From positions 29,492,543 through 29,556,542 of the forward strand of contig NC_064754.1 in assembly GCF_011397635.1 (NCBI RefSeq): DNA of 64,000 nucleotides, given 5' to 3'. Below the pieces are notes generated by a model that searched no databases, was not told where the DNA came from, and worked only from the letters and a program-made list of their open reading frames with translations. Positions 48,106 through 58,249 of the stretch are shown in pieces. The position numbers and the translations under genes were made by a program. Every line of letters begins with the position of its first letter. Position 1 is the stretch's first letter. The DNA comes from Epinephelus fuscoguttatus (taxonomy: Eukaryota > Chordata > Actinopteri > Perciformes > Serranidae).

Positions 48106-49937
48106 ATGTCTCTCAGCACCAGATCCTACGGCCAGAGGACCATGAGCGTCTACGGTGGAGCAGGAGGCCGTGGCACCCGTATCTCCTCATCCCAGCAGAG
48201 CTACGGTTCATCCTCCGGGGGCTTCAACCTGGCCGATGGCCTGGACCTCCACGTCGGGGCCAACGAGAAGGCCACAATGCAGAATCTGAATGACCGCCTG
48301 GCCTCCTACCTGGAGAAGGTGCGCACCCTGGAGAAGGAGAATGACCGCCTGGACAAACAGATCAGAGAGTGGTACCAGAGTAGGACCGTCATCTGCCACG
48401 ACTACACCAGCTACCTCGCCACCATTGACGACCTGAAGGACAAGGTAAGAGACAGGAGATGTGTGTGTGATTTTGTGTTATCTTTTTCTTTTGATCTTTC
48501 ACTGCGACGGCATTGGGAAGATGTAGCAATCTGTTGGTATGTGCAGTATGTGGGCAGTTGACAGTTGACATTTGAGTTAGAGAGCCAGCAAGCCCATCTT
48601 CGGCAAAGTGTAGAAGTAGGTTATCTTATCAGGAAGCACGTCACAAACAGAAAACAGTACGGAAGTATTTTTCACACCAGATTCATTCCAACAGTGCGTC
48701 ACATCCTGCCAACAGTGTTCAGTGTCTTTCCAAGCACATGCGGTGTAGGTTTACAGTGGAGTCCAACGGATGCAGTCAAAAGTTCATATTATGAGCCAGT
48801 ATTTTTAGAGTACATAGATTTTACAAAGGCTGCATATGTATTTCTTCTTGATTTAATCAACAATAAATGTTTCATATATAATTTTATTTACTTACATTTT
48901 GATATTTAAGTTTTGTGTCACATTCCAACTCTATAAGAGCCAAATTTTTAAGGGATCCCTTTGTAGAAATTGAATTTCAACCATTAAATAAATCAGAATA
49001 CTGAGTAAGTTTTTTTTAAACCCTCAGATAGCAGTTTCAATGTTGGTCTCAAAAATCCTATATTTGCTTGCAAAGCAGTATGAATCATGAGCTTGATTGT
49101 ACTCCTTTTGACTTGTTTCCCTGTTTTTGTTCTTCTCAGATTCGCATTGCCTCCAGGCTCAATGCCAAGACAATCCTGGACATTGACAACGCAAAACTGG
49201 CTGCTGATGACTTTAAGATGAAGTGAGTGTTTTCCCCTGCCCCTCTCTACAATGCCACACAAGTGAAACTTCACTCTCTGACCTCTCCTCCTGTGTGCTA
49301 TCCTCCTCATCAGGTATGAGAACGAGCTGGCCATGAGGATGACTGTGGAGGCAGACATCAACGGGCTGAAGAAGGTGCTGGATGAGATGAACCTGGCCAA
49401 AATGGATCTGGAGACCCAGTATGAGTCCCTGAAGGACGAGCTCATCATGCTCAAGAGGAATCATGAAGAGGTGAGTGTGTATAGATGAGGGAGCAGCAGT
49501 GCACCCATTTTAACCAATCCAAGATTTGTTGATGCAAAACTGTTGAGTTTACATCCGTCACCACCCTTGAAACATTCCTGCACACAAGCCAACACACTCT
49601 CTGTGTATGCACAAATCCTGAACGCGAGTTAGCACACTGGTGATTGATTAAACTCATCATTATCCATCTTCTCAGCAGCTGCCAAACACAAGCAGCTATT
49701 CACTGTAAGGAAAAGTTGTCACCATTTTTTATAGCCATCTATTGTGGCCTGAGCTGCTCAGAGTTTGCACAAGTGACCTCTGTCTTGCCTCTGATAATAC
49801 TGAGGAAGTCCCATGTTGGTTTAATGTTTTTACAAAGAGGTCTGCCGCCTTCTTCTTTTGTCCCAACGTGGCCCCTCTTCCCTCTGCAAACTTCCTTGTA
49901 TTCTTCTCTTCTTCCATTAGCTCATTGCTACTGTTTG

Positions 49938-49984
<47 letters not shown>

Positions 49985-51625
49985 GTTAACACTGGATGCT
50001 CTTGTTTTAATAAACAAAAACGTGAATTATTTGAAGTTATTACCTCGGCTGACTGAGGTGTTGACCTTTGACCTCTGCAGGAGTTGGCTCTGCTGAGGAG
50101 TCAGATGGGCGGCCAGGTCAACGTGGCCGTGGATGCTTCTCCCTCTACAGACCTCAACCAGGTTATGTCCGAGATCAGGGAACACTACGAGGGCGTGATC
50201 GGCAAGAACCGCAAGGACCTTGACATGTGGTACCAGAACAAGGTGAGAAGTTACAGCTGCTCAAAACACAGACACCTCGACAACCTTTAAAGAGTCAACT
50301 TGAGCTTATTTATCTTAGTAGTATGTGAGTTATCTACCACAGTTGTTGGGTAAAACAATTCATGTTTGTTTCTCTGATTTTTCCAGATGGCAGCAGTGGA
50401 GCAGGAAGTGATCACACACACAGAAACTCTGGTGACGTCCCGGTCAGAGATTAAGGACTTGAAGAGCATGCTACAGAGGCTACAGATTGACCTGCAGTCC
50501 AATCTGAGCATGGTATGTCAACATATAGCGGATGTGACACTGTGCACTGTGATGCTACTACACATTGGAACAACACTGCAGATGTTTAAAGAAATGCTTT
50601 TTAGCTTTCTGTCGGTAAAAACAAAGTTTCATCCAGCAGCAGGTTAGCTTAGCTTAGCTGTGAGTTTGAAGGCAGTAACTATCAAGAGTCTGCAAGGTGT
50701 CTCTTTTACACTGACACTAAACTTACATGGTGTAATGTGATTTGTTGGCTTTAAAAATGCTGGTAGACAGATTTTGTTACCCTCACACTGAGCCAGCTGT
50801 GTCCCCAATTACAGTCTTAATGCTAAGCTATAAGCGAACTAGCTGCATGCTCCATACTTAGCGTGTAGATATGTTAGTGGTGTCAATTTCTTGTCCAACT
50901 CTTGGCAAGAAAGAAAATAAGAGTAATTCCAAAGTACCCAGAACCACACAATGCTAGGTACACACTTACGGCAACAAATTTTTACCAGCGTCGAGTAACA
51001 TCTCTGAATTTTAATGATAACTCACTTAACAACTTTCTTCCCCAACAACAGAAAGCATCCCTGGAGGGCACCTTGGCAGAAACTCAATCCCGCTACGCTG
51101 CACAGCTAGCAGGCCTGCAGAACATGGTCACAAGCCTGGAGGCTCAGCTGTCTCAGCTCCACGCCAACATCGCCAGCAACAAGCAGGAGTACGACATGCT
51201 GCTCGACCTGAAGACCCGGCTGGAGCTGGAGATCGCAGAGTACAGGAGGTTGCTGGATGGCGAGGATGAGAGGTGAGACCTGGTGACAGAGAGGAAAAAA
51301 AGACTGGATGGGGGAATTATAAATTATTGAGAAAAAATATTCACTCCAGTTAAAACTGTTTAATTACAATGTAGATATGTTCTTGACTAATGTTTTCTTC
51401 TTTCTTTATCTCTCCATCACCAGTTCAAAACAAGGTAAGCAATTATTCACATTCATATAATTCACATTTTATCAATAAAGTGCTGCTTGATGATTTGTTT
51501 ACGATTGTTGTGTCTTTTCCACAGTGGTCACAAAGGTCATCACAGTGGTGCAGACAGTTGTGGACGGAAGGGTGGTCGAGAGCAGCAAGACCGTTGATGT
51601 GGACGTGGATGAGATTGAGTCATGA
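48106..51625 (+). CDS. Type I (acidic) keratin B
   Basis: Epithelial intermediate-filament subunit, an obligate partner of a type II keratin. Exons: 48106-48444, 49140-49222, 49314-49470, 50081-50242, 50387-50512, 51052-51272, 51424-51434 and 51525-51625. They total 1200 nt (399 aa). The head (1-52) is short and Ser/Gly-rich. The rod (about 53-362) begins [20 protein letters not shown] and ends [14 protein letters not shown], both close to the type I consensus. The tail (about 37 aa) is acidic and Val-rich, ending [10 protein letters not shown]. Exon 7 is an 11-nt micro-exon. Some rod segments are unlike the other two copies ([46 protein letters not shown]), so this gene has diverged more. 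Intron 5 carries a MITE and intron 3 a CA run. It is transcribed opposite to its two keratin neighbours. Confidence 0.94.
48445..49139 (+). other. Intron 1 of keratin B
   Basis: An AT-rich intron with no repeat family or nested gene that I can name. The open frame at 48565-48909 lies inside it and shows no resemblance to a known protein. Confidence 0.5.
49945..49982 (+). repeat. (CA)n microsatellite in keratin B intron 3
   Basis: A pure CA run after a CT stretch, about 100 bp upstream of exon 4. It causes spurious Thr/His and Val/Cys frames. No other feature is seen in this intron (49471-50080). Confidence 0.9.
50605..50950 (-). repeat. MITE, 'TTAGCTTAGC' family, in keratin B intron 5
   Basis: Includes CCAGCAGCAGGTTAGCTTAG on the left and AACTCTTGGCAAGAAAGAAA on the right, as in the fragments at 23826 and 25380. 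It looks like a fairly complete copy. Confidence 0.6.
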
Positions 51626-51637
51626 ATTAGAGGCAAA

Positions 51638-51647
51638 AATAAATAAA
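51638..51647 (+). terminator. Poly(A) signals of keratin B
   Basis: Two overlapping AATAAA hexamers (51638-51643 and 51642-51647) only 13 bp after the stop codon, giving a very short 3' UTR. Confidence 0.75.
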
Positions 51648-52315
51648 GATCATGCAGTTGAATTAAATATTCTTGTGTGTTTTTTTCTATTTTATAATGA
51701 CCAGAATATCCCACATTTCTATTGTTGTCCCTCGCTGATATATAATGAATGTTTTTGTCCAGTAGGCTACGTATCAGACAGGCTATGGCTGCAGATAGCT
51801 TGGACTTTCTCATTCATGTGTTCTTAAAGCTGCTTTAATCCAGACTTTTACTTTAATAATGGATCAAATATGTTGTAAGACTGGGATCACTCATAGTAAC
51901 AAACCAACAGAGAGTTATTATTCTGCATCTTTAAGGGGCTATTTTTTAGGCTTGTTTAGCCCATTGTTCTATGACTTGCTGTGTGTTTTTGTAGCAGACA
52001 TGTCCATATAGATTCAGTACACGTTACCTATTACCCAGCACCAAATGGCAGTCAAATTTACAAAAAACTCAACGACAGTACAGTGCTAGTACAAGATTAG
52101 TCACTAGCTGGTTAAGAAATTCTAACATTTAAGACCCAAACATTTCTCCAAGGTTGGTGGAGACCAAACCAGAGCTAAAAGGCCAATTGATATTGGTCTT
52201 ACATTAATGCGGTGGCTAAGGCAACAATAGGATTATAATGATGTTCTGTTCTCTAACAGCTGTGCCAACTACTGTATTGGGACAATATGCCTGATAATTT
52301 GAGAGATCTTCGCCT

Positions 52316-52846
52316 AGTGTTGTAGTCAAGACCACCTAAACTGAGACCCAGTCATGACCAAGACCAGTGTTAGAGTCCAGACCAAGACCCTAAGGGGTTA
52401 AGTCAAAACCAAGAGCAGACCAGAACAAGTTCCACACTGCAGGATACATATACGGTAAAATGTGGAATATGCAAACCATGCACTCCTCAAATTGAGCATA
52501 GAGATCCACATTCCCTCCTTCATTCCTCTCCTCCTTACCATAGACTGACCATGACATAACAGCTCCCCAAAGGTGAAGCCTGCATTCACTTTCTTGGAGT
52601 GCATGTGAGGGAGGATGGGGAGGGATGATAGCTGTAAAGTGTAACACAGATTTTGAATTAGATTTGAAGCAGGTAGTCACAGTGATGGTAAATTTGACTG
52701 TGCACAGGGAATTTAGTGATATCCCCGCAGCTGTGGTCTTAAACGGTCTTGAAACCAAGACAAAAATGCAGTCGATTCCAAGACTACACTGAAAACTTCA
52801 AAATGTGGTCTCAAGACCAAGAATGATCTCAAGTACTACAATAATG
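52316..52846. mobile_element. DNA element, 'CAAGACCA' repeat
   Basis: The left end TAGTGTTGTAGTCAAGACCA and the right end (reverse complement ATTGTAGTACTTGAGATCAT) are weakly inverted. Inside are several CCAAGACC-type repeats, a pattern seen in a common fish hAT-like family. Ends and target duplication are uncertain. Confidence 0.5.
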
Positions 52847-52874
52847 CCTCAGTCTCATGGGCACACAATACGAA

Positions 52875-53565
52875 GGCTGCGGTCGGAAAGTCTTTTTTGC
52901 TTAGGAAGGTTCCTAGCTGAGCGAAATGACCCGGAAGTATTTTAGCGGCCACCATGATAAGAGCTGTTCGAATTCTCTAAACACTAAGGAAAGGAGGTTC
53001 AGTGCTTCCTTTCAGATCTCCTTCAGCATAGGATACATCGGACCTTCCTAAGCGATAGGAAAGGAGATAATTCCATCCCACAAGTCATTGCGGTGGCAAT
53101 ATTTACGCACCATTCACAAACTCAAATGATTAGGAAAGAAAAAGCTCAACATGACCGAGAAAGGAAGGAGATCACCAGATCTGTTTATGAAGCATTATAC
53201 ATCTCATGCCATAACTTGTTCATATATATTTTTTCAACTTTCAACATTATATTAAACTTAGATGCGAACTACGAACGTTTCGCTACTATTGGTGTACCCT
53301 CCGTCCACAGCTTTGTTTAACTTTTTTTTATAACAGGATAAACAAAAATGCAAATATACAATGCATCATTTTAATTTTCCGATTTTCGTGTGAATGAGAA
53401 AAAACGGAAATCCACGTGCTTTTCCCATTTTCGTCTTCAAATGGCTAATCGATATAGAAATTAAACCAAAACCAGAAACCTACCTGTTTTTCGCCTTTAT
53501 TGTTATATCTATATTATCTGCCCCTACTGCATCCCAAAACTTTGGCATCGGCTATGCTTATGGCC

Positions 53566-53606
<41 letters not shown>

Positions 53607-54831
53607 TCAAGAGTATTATCTAGACCTGCTCTATGTGTGAAGTGCCCTGAGATGACTTTTGTTGTGATTTGGCACTATATAAATAAAATTGAATCCAAAA
53701 AAAATAGATAATCAATGAAGTAACGCTGCTGTGCCTCGTGCGTAAATGCGCATATACTTGGCATATCTGGAGATTTAAATAATCGATTAAGCTACTGCGT
53801 CCCACTTTTTATTCCCCTGTACAGTGTTTCCCTGCAGAGCTACAGTGGAAGGATCAAAATACAAAAGACTGTAACGTTAAAAGATATCTGCCTGAGGTTA
53901 TTAAATACCTGCAGCGAGCACCCCACCCCACCCCGCAGCAGAAACAATAAGCGCGTTTCCCCATAAAGAGAGACGCTGTGCGCATTTACGCACGAGGCAC
54001 AGCAGCGTCCCTTTTATTATTAATATTAATATTATTTGTTATTTATCTGTCTATCTATGCAGTAGGGGCGCATAATATTGATTTAACAATAAAGGCGAAA
54101 CACAAGTTAATTACTGGTTGTGGTCTAATTTCGCCTCCAATTGCCCATTTGAAGAAGAAAATGGAAAAAGCACGTGGATTTCCATTATTTTTTTTATTCA
54201 CACGGACAAACAAAATAATGCATTTAATATTTGTTTATCCTGTTATAAAACAAACAAGCTGAACACAGCTGTGGACGGAGGGGACACGCACCGTAACATA
54301 TGCTCAGTTTGCATCAGTCATTTATTCATTTGAGCGTTGTTGTATTGCCAGCCTTTAGTAATATCATTAATTCATTTTACTACTTGGGATTCAGATGGGT
54401 GAGTGTGAGCAAACATTCTCAATGTGACAATTTCGTTTCAGTTTGTGGCTGGCAGCCTATATTCCTTTTTTTTAATTCAATTCCGACCTTAGTAATTAAA
54501 CAATATCTTTCACCGTGTTGTCTACGTTTATATATCCTGCCTGAAACAACATGAGAACGTACGCCCCATATGTTCTCATCGTGTGCATTTTGTAGTCCAT
54601 CTTCAGAACATTGTGGTTTCACCACAGCAGACCCACGTCAGTAACATCCGCCGTCGCATGATGACGTAGCCCAGCGTAAGTGCGGTCGGATTTTCTCAGC
54701 TCCGTGGTTCTCTTTTCCTAAGTCCTTATGAATTCTCCTACTCATCTTTCCTTGACCTCGTGACGTTTCCCACCGAGGTCAAGGAATAGTGATTAGGAAT
54801 AGACGATAGGAGAGACTTTCCGACCGCAGCC
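52875..54831. mobile_element. Long foldback DNA element (1,957 bp)
   Basis: A perfect 19-bp terminal inverted repeat, GGCTGCGGTCGGAAAGTCT, at 52875-52893 and 54813-54831. The inverted symmetry continues inward for most of the length. Paired blocks include CCGTCCACAGC (about 53300 and 54270), TTATAACAGGATAAAC (53329 and 54231), AAATCCACGTGC (53408 and 54171), CTGCCCCTACTGCA (53518 and 54058) and GCTGCTGTGCCTCGTGCG (53727 and 53990). The left arm also holds a GATA run and a LINE-like tail that the right arm lacks. No transposase is seen; the flanks (CGAA and TAAA) give no clear duplication. Confidence 0.8.
53565..53705 (+). repeat. (TAGA)n run plus LINE/SINE-like tail inside the foldback left arm
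   Basis: About 10 TAGA units (53565-53607) are followed by GTGAAGTGCCCTGAGATGAC, TTTTGTTGTGATTTGGCACT and ATATAAATAAAATTGAAT. The second part is a 3' tail shared by many fish retroposons. It has no partner in the right arm, so it arrived after the foldback element formed. Confidence 0.7.
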
Positions 54832-55855
54832 TAAAACAGTTTAATAAGGTGTGGCAAGTCAGCCTTCCTGCCTTTTTGTCTCAGTGGCCAACTGTGGTAG
54901 TGCAACTGAACATCCCTTGGTATTCAAAGAACATTTCCCCCATAGATAAGTATTACGAAAGAAATGTAAGTAAAACATTTTATGGGACTCATCAAAGTGC
55001 AAACAGGGTAGAGTATTACTGAATTTCAGCATATTGGTTAATATTTGTTCAACTGCATAAAATACATACATGCTCTGCCCCGTAGTGGCCAGACATTGGC
55101 TGATGCAGCTTTAATGAAAGGCTGGGACCTATACCAGCATGCATTGAGTGAAAGTAGAGCAAACACCCTTGACAAGTTGCCAATCGAGTCTAACAACCAG
55201 AGAGTGGAATTCATGCTCACATCGAAAAGTTTGAAAGGACTGCTGGAGGAAGCCAGAAACCCAGGACTCATTTGTTGTGAGGCATTAAGGCTACAATGCC
55301 ACATTGTAGGTATAGCTGCACGCCTAAAAATGTGTTTTCAAATGGTTTAAAATCTTCATTTACTGAAGCATGCATGCTGTTTGTGAACACATGTTCTGCC
55401 TTAAAGCTGTATGACTGTACTGCTATATTGCTGAACACTGTGTAGCCTCTGGGGCCTTAAGTCCTGAACTCACTGGTATCTCAGAGGAAATTGTTGAGGA
55501 GAGAAGAGAGCATTATTACTCTTTGCTGTGATTTTACCAACTAGTCTCAGGATGCATATTAAGCAACTTTATATTCACGGCCTCAATGTCTACCCTCTTA
55601 CATCAAGGACATAATGTGGCTACAGCCTCAAGCTTTTATTGTTTCATTCAGCAGGTTTTAAACACATAGGTTATCTGTAAGAATGATCTCAGACCTACCA
55701 AATACCTAAAGTAGCTCTTGTCAGGATGAAGATGAAATATGTCGTTATATAAGACCTTTGGTTCATTTCAAAACCAGACCACTTTCAAGACATCATTTGA
55801 AATTAAGACACAAATAAGTCAAACAGGACACCATGGTAGTCAGCAAACTGGCAGC
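54832..55855. other. Gene-free stretch with one unexplained open frame
   Basis: The only notable item is 55045-55350 (+), 101 codons, with an amphipathic, gene-like composition (ADAALMKGWDLYQHALSES, then LLEEARNPGLICCEALRLQ). I do not recognise it. No splice context or promoter is evident, and a frame is also open on the other strand. It may be a decayed exon or chance. Confidence 0.3.
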
Positions 55856-55857
55856 CT

Positions 55858-55863
55858 TTTATT
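55858..55863 (-). terminator. Poly(A) signal of keratin C
   Basis: TTTATT on the plus strand, AATAAA on the minus strand, about 95 bp past the stop codon. Confidence 0.75.
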
Positions 55864-55956
55864 GCATTCACATGCGTATGTGAAGAAAGTATTAGATTTA
55901 TAAGTTGCGCTTGTGTTCTTCAGGCCCCTTGTGTTGCTTTTGCTGCTCGAGACAGA

Positions 55957-58160
55957 TTAGGCGGAGGTGGTAGAGGAGGACACCACCTTGCCGTCCTTCA
56001 GCTCCTCTGTGACCACTACCACCCTGCTGGAGGAGGTCCTTGTACTGCCTCCAGTAGTGGCACTGTGGAGGGGGAGAATTACATTGCTTGCATTAAAGAT
56101 CAATGATACTTAAGTTTACAAAGTTAGTGATTAGTTTATAATGAAAGAATAGAGTTGTTCTTTGCAGACATATTACCTGCCCTCTCCGTCCAACAGCCTC
56201 CTGTATTCTGCGATCTCCAGCTCCAGCCGTGTCTTTATGTCCAGCAGCATTTGGTATTCTTGGCTCTGTCTTTCCATGTCACAGCGAAGCTGCATCAGTT
56301 GCTCTTCCAAGTTAGTCACCTGATTCTGGAGGCCTTGGAGCTGCATGGCATAGCGTGTCTCTGTTTCAGCTAAAGTGCCTTCCAGGGACGCTTTCTGGAG
56401 GAGGAGGAGGAGGAGGAGAGGGACAAAGGAGAAATAAATAAACTGAAAAATAGCGTGGGTGTGTCAAATTGTGTGTAAGAGTTGCCTGAGGTTATTATCA
56501 TTTACCATGCTCAGTTGGGACTGTAGCTCGATCTCCAGGCCCTGCAGTGTGCGACGGATCTCAGAGATTTCTGACTTGGACGTTTGGAGAGTTTCTGTGC
56601 TGACTGCCACCTCCTTGTTCAGCGCGTCTGACTGCAGTAGATATTTGAGAACATCAGTGTCATGTATAACTACATATGTTACACACATAACACTGTAAAT
56701 AGGCAATGTCAACTGATATCACAACCAGGATGTTGTCCAGTCTTACTTTTGCTTGGAACCACGCTTCAAGTTCTTTCTGGTTCTTGGCAGCCAGAGCCTC
56801 ATACTGCTCACGGATCTCCTCCATAATAGTGGTCAGGTCTGGCTGGTCTGTTGCGTCCACCTCCACGTTGATCTGTCCACTCATCTGGCCTCTCATGGCT
56901 GCCAATTCCTGTTGAAGAAGAGGAGTTCGGTAAAATGGTGGATGTTTGCTGAGTTGTTGGAGGAAATTTTATTCTACATTCAAAAGAGCAAATAAAATGC
57001 AAATCCACTCAGATGACTCAGATGTCAAGTGTTTTTACCTCCTCGTGGTTCTTTTTGAGGAAGATGAGCTCCTCCCTGAGGCCTTCTATCTGCATCTCCA
57101 GGTCTGACCTGGCTAGTGTCAGCTCATCCAACAGTCTCTTCAGACCGGCGATATCTGCCTCCACTGACTGACGCATGGCGAGCTCATTCTCGTACCTGTG
57201 AGGCAGCAAAAGATCAGAAATTTGCACCTCAGCATCACTGTGTACATATTCCATGTATTTCTTCAGAGTAATTTAACTTTTTTTTCTGTGTTTGAGACAC
57301 TTTCTGTCGTTCATCCTGATACTTACTTGGTTCTGAAGTCGTCTGCAGCCAGTTTTGCATTGTCAATGGCCAGATAGATGCCTCCATTGACACGGGTGGC
57401 GTCCTGGATCTGTGTGATGAAGCAAGGTTTTATTTCGTTAGTACAATTCTTTTATCTAACTGTCTGCAACTGCAAAGAGGCTCTGTAGACGTTAAGTATG
57501 CTGCTTACAACACTTAACAAAAGCAGTGCATGCAACACAAGGATAGTAATGGTCTCTACAAAATTATGCATTCACGTAAGCTTTTCTATTTCAGTAATTT
57601 AAAGTTCCAGTGCATCATTTTATACATATTAATCTGATAGTTGCATTCTATGATAAATTATAGTGTGACATGCTTTGGTATCTCATTCAGGAATCAGATG
57701 TCATGTGACATACCTTTCCCTGCAGGTCAGCAATGGTGGCCTCGAAAGCTGAGTAGTCACGGGCAGTGGGGGAGGTCTTGCTCTCCAAGAAATTGCGGAT
57801 CTTGAGCTCCAGCTCAGCGTTGGCCTTCTCAAGCGCGCGCACTTTCTCCAGGTAGCAGGCCAGACGGTCGTTCAGGTTCTGCATGGTGGCCTTCTCATTG
57901 GCCCCTACATGGAGGTCCATGCCATCACCTCCGCCAAAGCCTGCACCTGCTCCCAGGCCATAAGCAAAACTACCACCACTACCTCCACCTATTCTACCAC
58001 CAAAACCGATGGAAGACATAGAGATTTTTGTGCCACCTGCACCACCATGAACACTGCTAGAATAAGACTTTCTCACTGAGCTTCCTCCCATTCCTCCACC
58101 TCCACCATAGCCACTTCTTGCATAGCTACCTGAGGAGGAAAAAGTAATGTTTCTTGACAT
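55957..58160 (-). CDS. Type I (acidic) keratin C
   Basis: Epithelial intermediate-filament subunit. Exons (minus strand, 5' to 3'): 58160-57714, 57409-57327, 57195-57039, 56908-56747, 56631-56506, 56394-56177 and 56062-55957. They total 1299 nt (432 aa). The head (1-87) is long and Gly-rich ([21 protein letters not shown]), as in epidermal keratins. The rod (about 88-397) begins [20 protein letters not shown] and ends [13 protein letters not shown]. The tail (about 35 aa) ends [21 protein letters not shown]-like, a DGKVVSS motif shared with K13/K14/K17-type keratins. It has seven exons: the micro-exon of genes A and B is absent, and exon 6 is one codon shorter (218 nt). The ATG at 58160 is well placed after a TATA box. 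The keratin 13/17-like group is likely; exact orthology is not claimed. Confidence 0.94.
56398..56417 (+). repeat. (GGA)n run next to keratin C exon 6
   Basis: GGA repeats on the plus strand; on the minus strand this is the CT-rich pyrimidine tract (TCC)n just upstream of the exon 6 acceptor. It may strengthen the splice site. Confidence 0.7.
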
Positions 58161-58236
58161 TGCGAAGACTGCTCAGGAGATCTGCCTGATTTGGAGAGGA
58201 TGAGATGGATTGAGATGTACAGCTCTACCTCTCTCC

Positions 58237-58245
58237 CCTTTTTAT
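58237..58245 (-). promoter_or_regulatory. TATA box of keratin C
   Basis: ATAAAAAGG on the minus strand, about 78 bp upstream of the ATG, almost the same distance as in keratin B. Confidence 0.65.
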
Positions 58246-58249
58246 CCTG

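Noticed and set aside
49729-50056. Frames with long His/Thr or Val/Cys runs
   Set aside because: Product of the CA microsatellite in keratin B intron 3.
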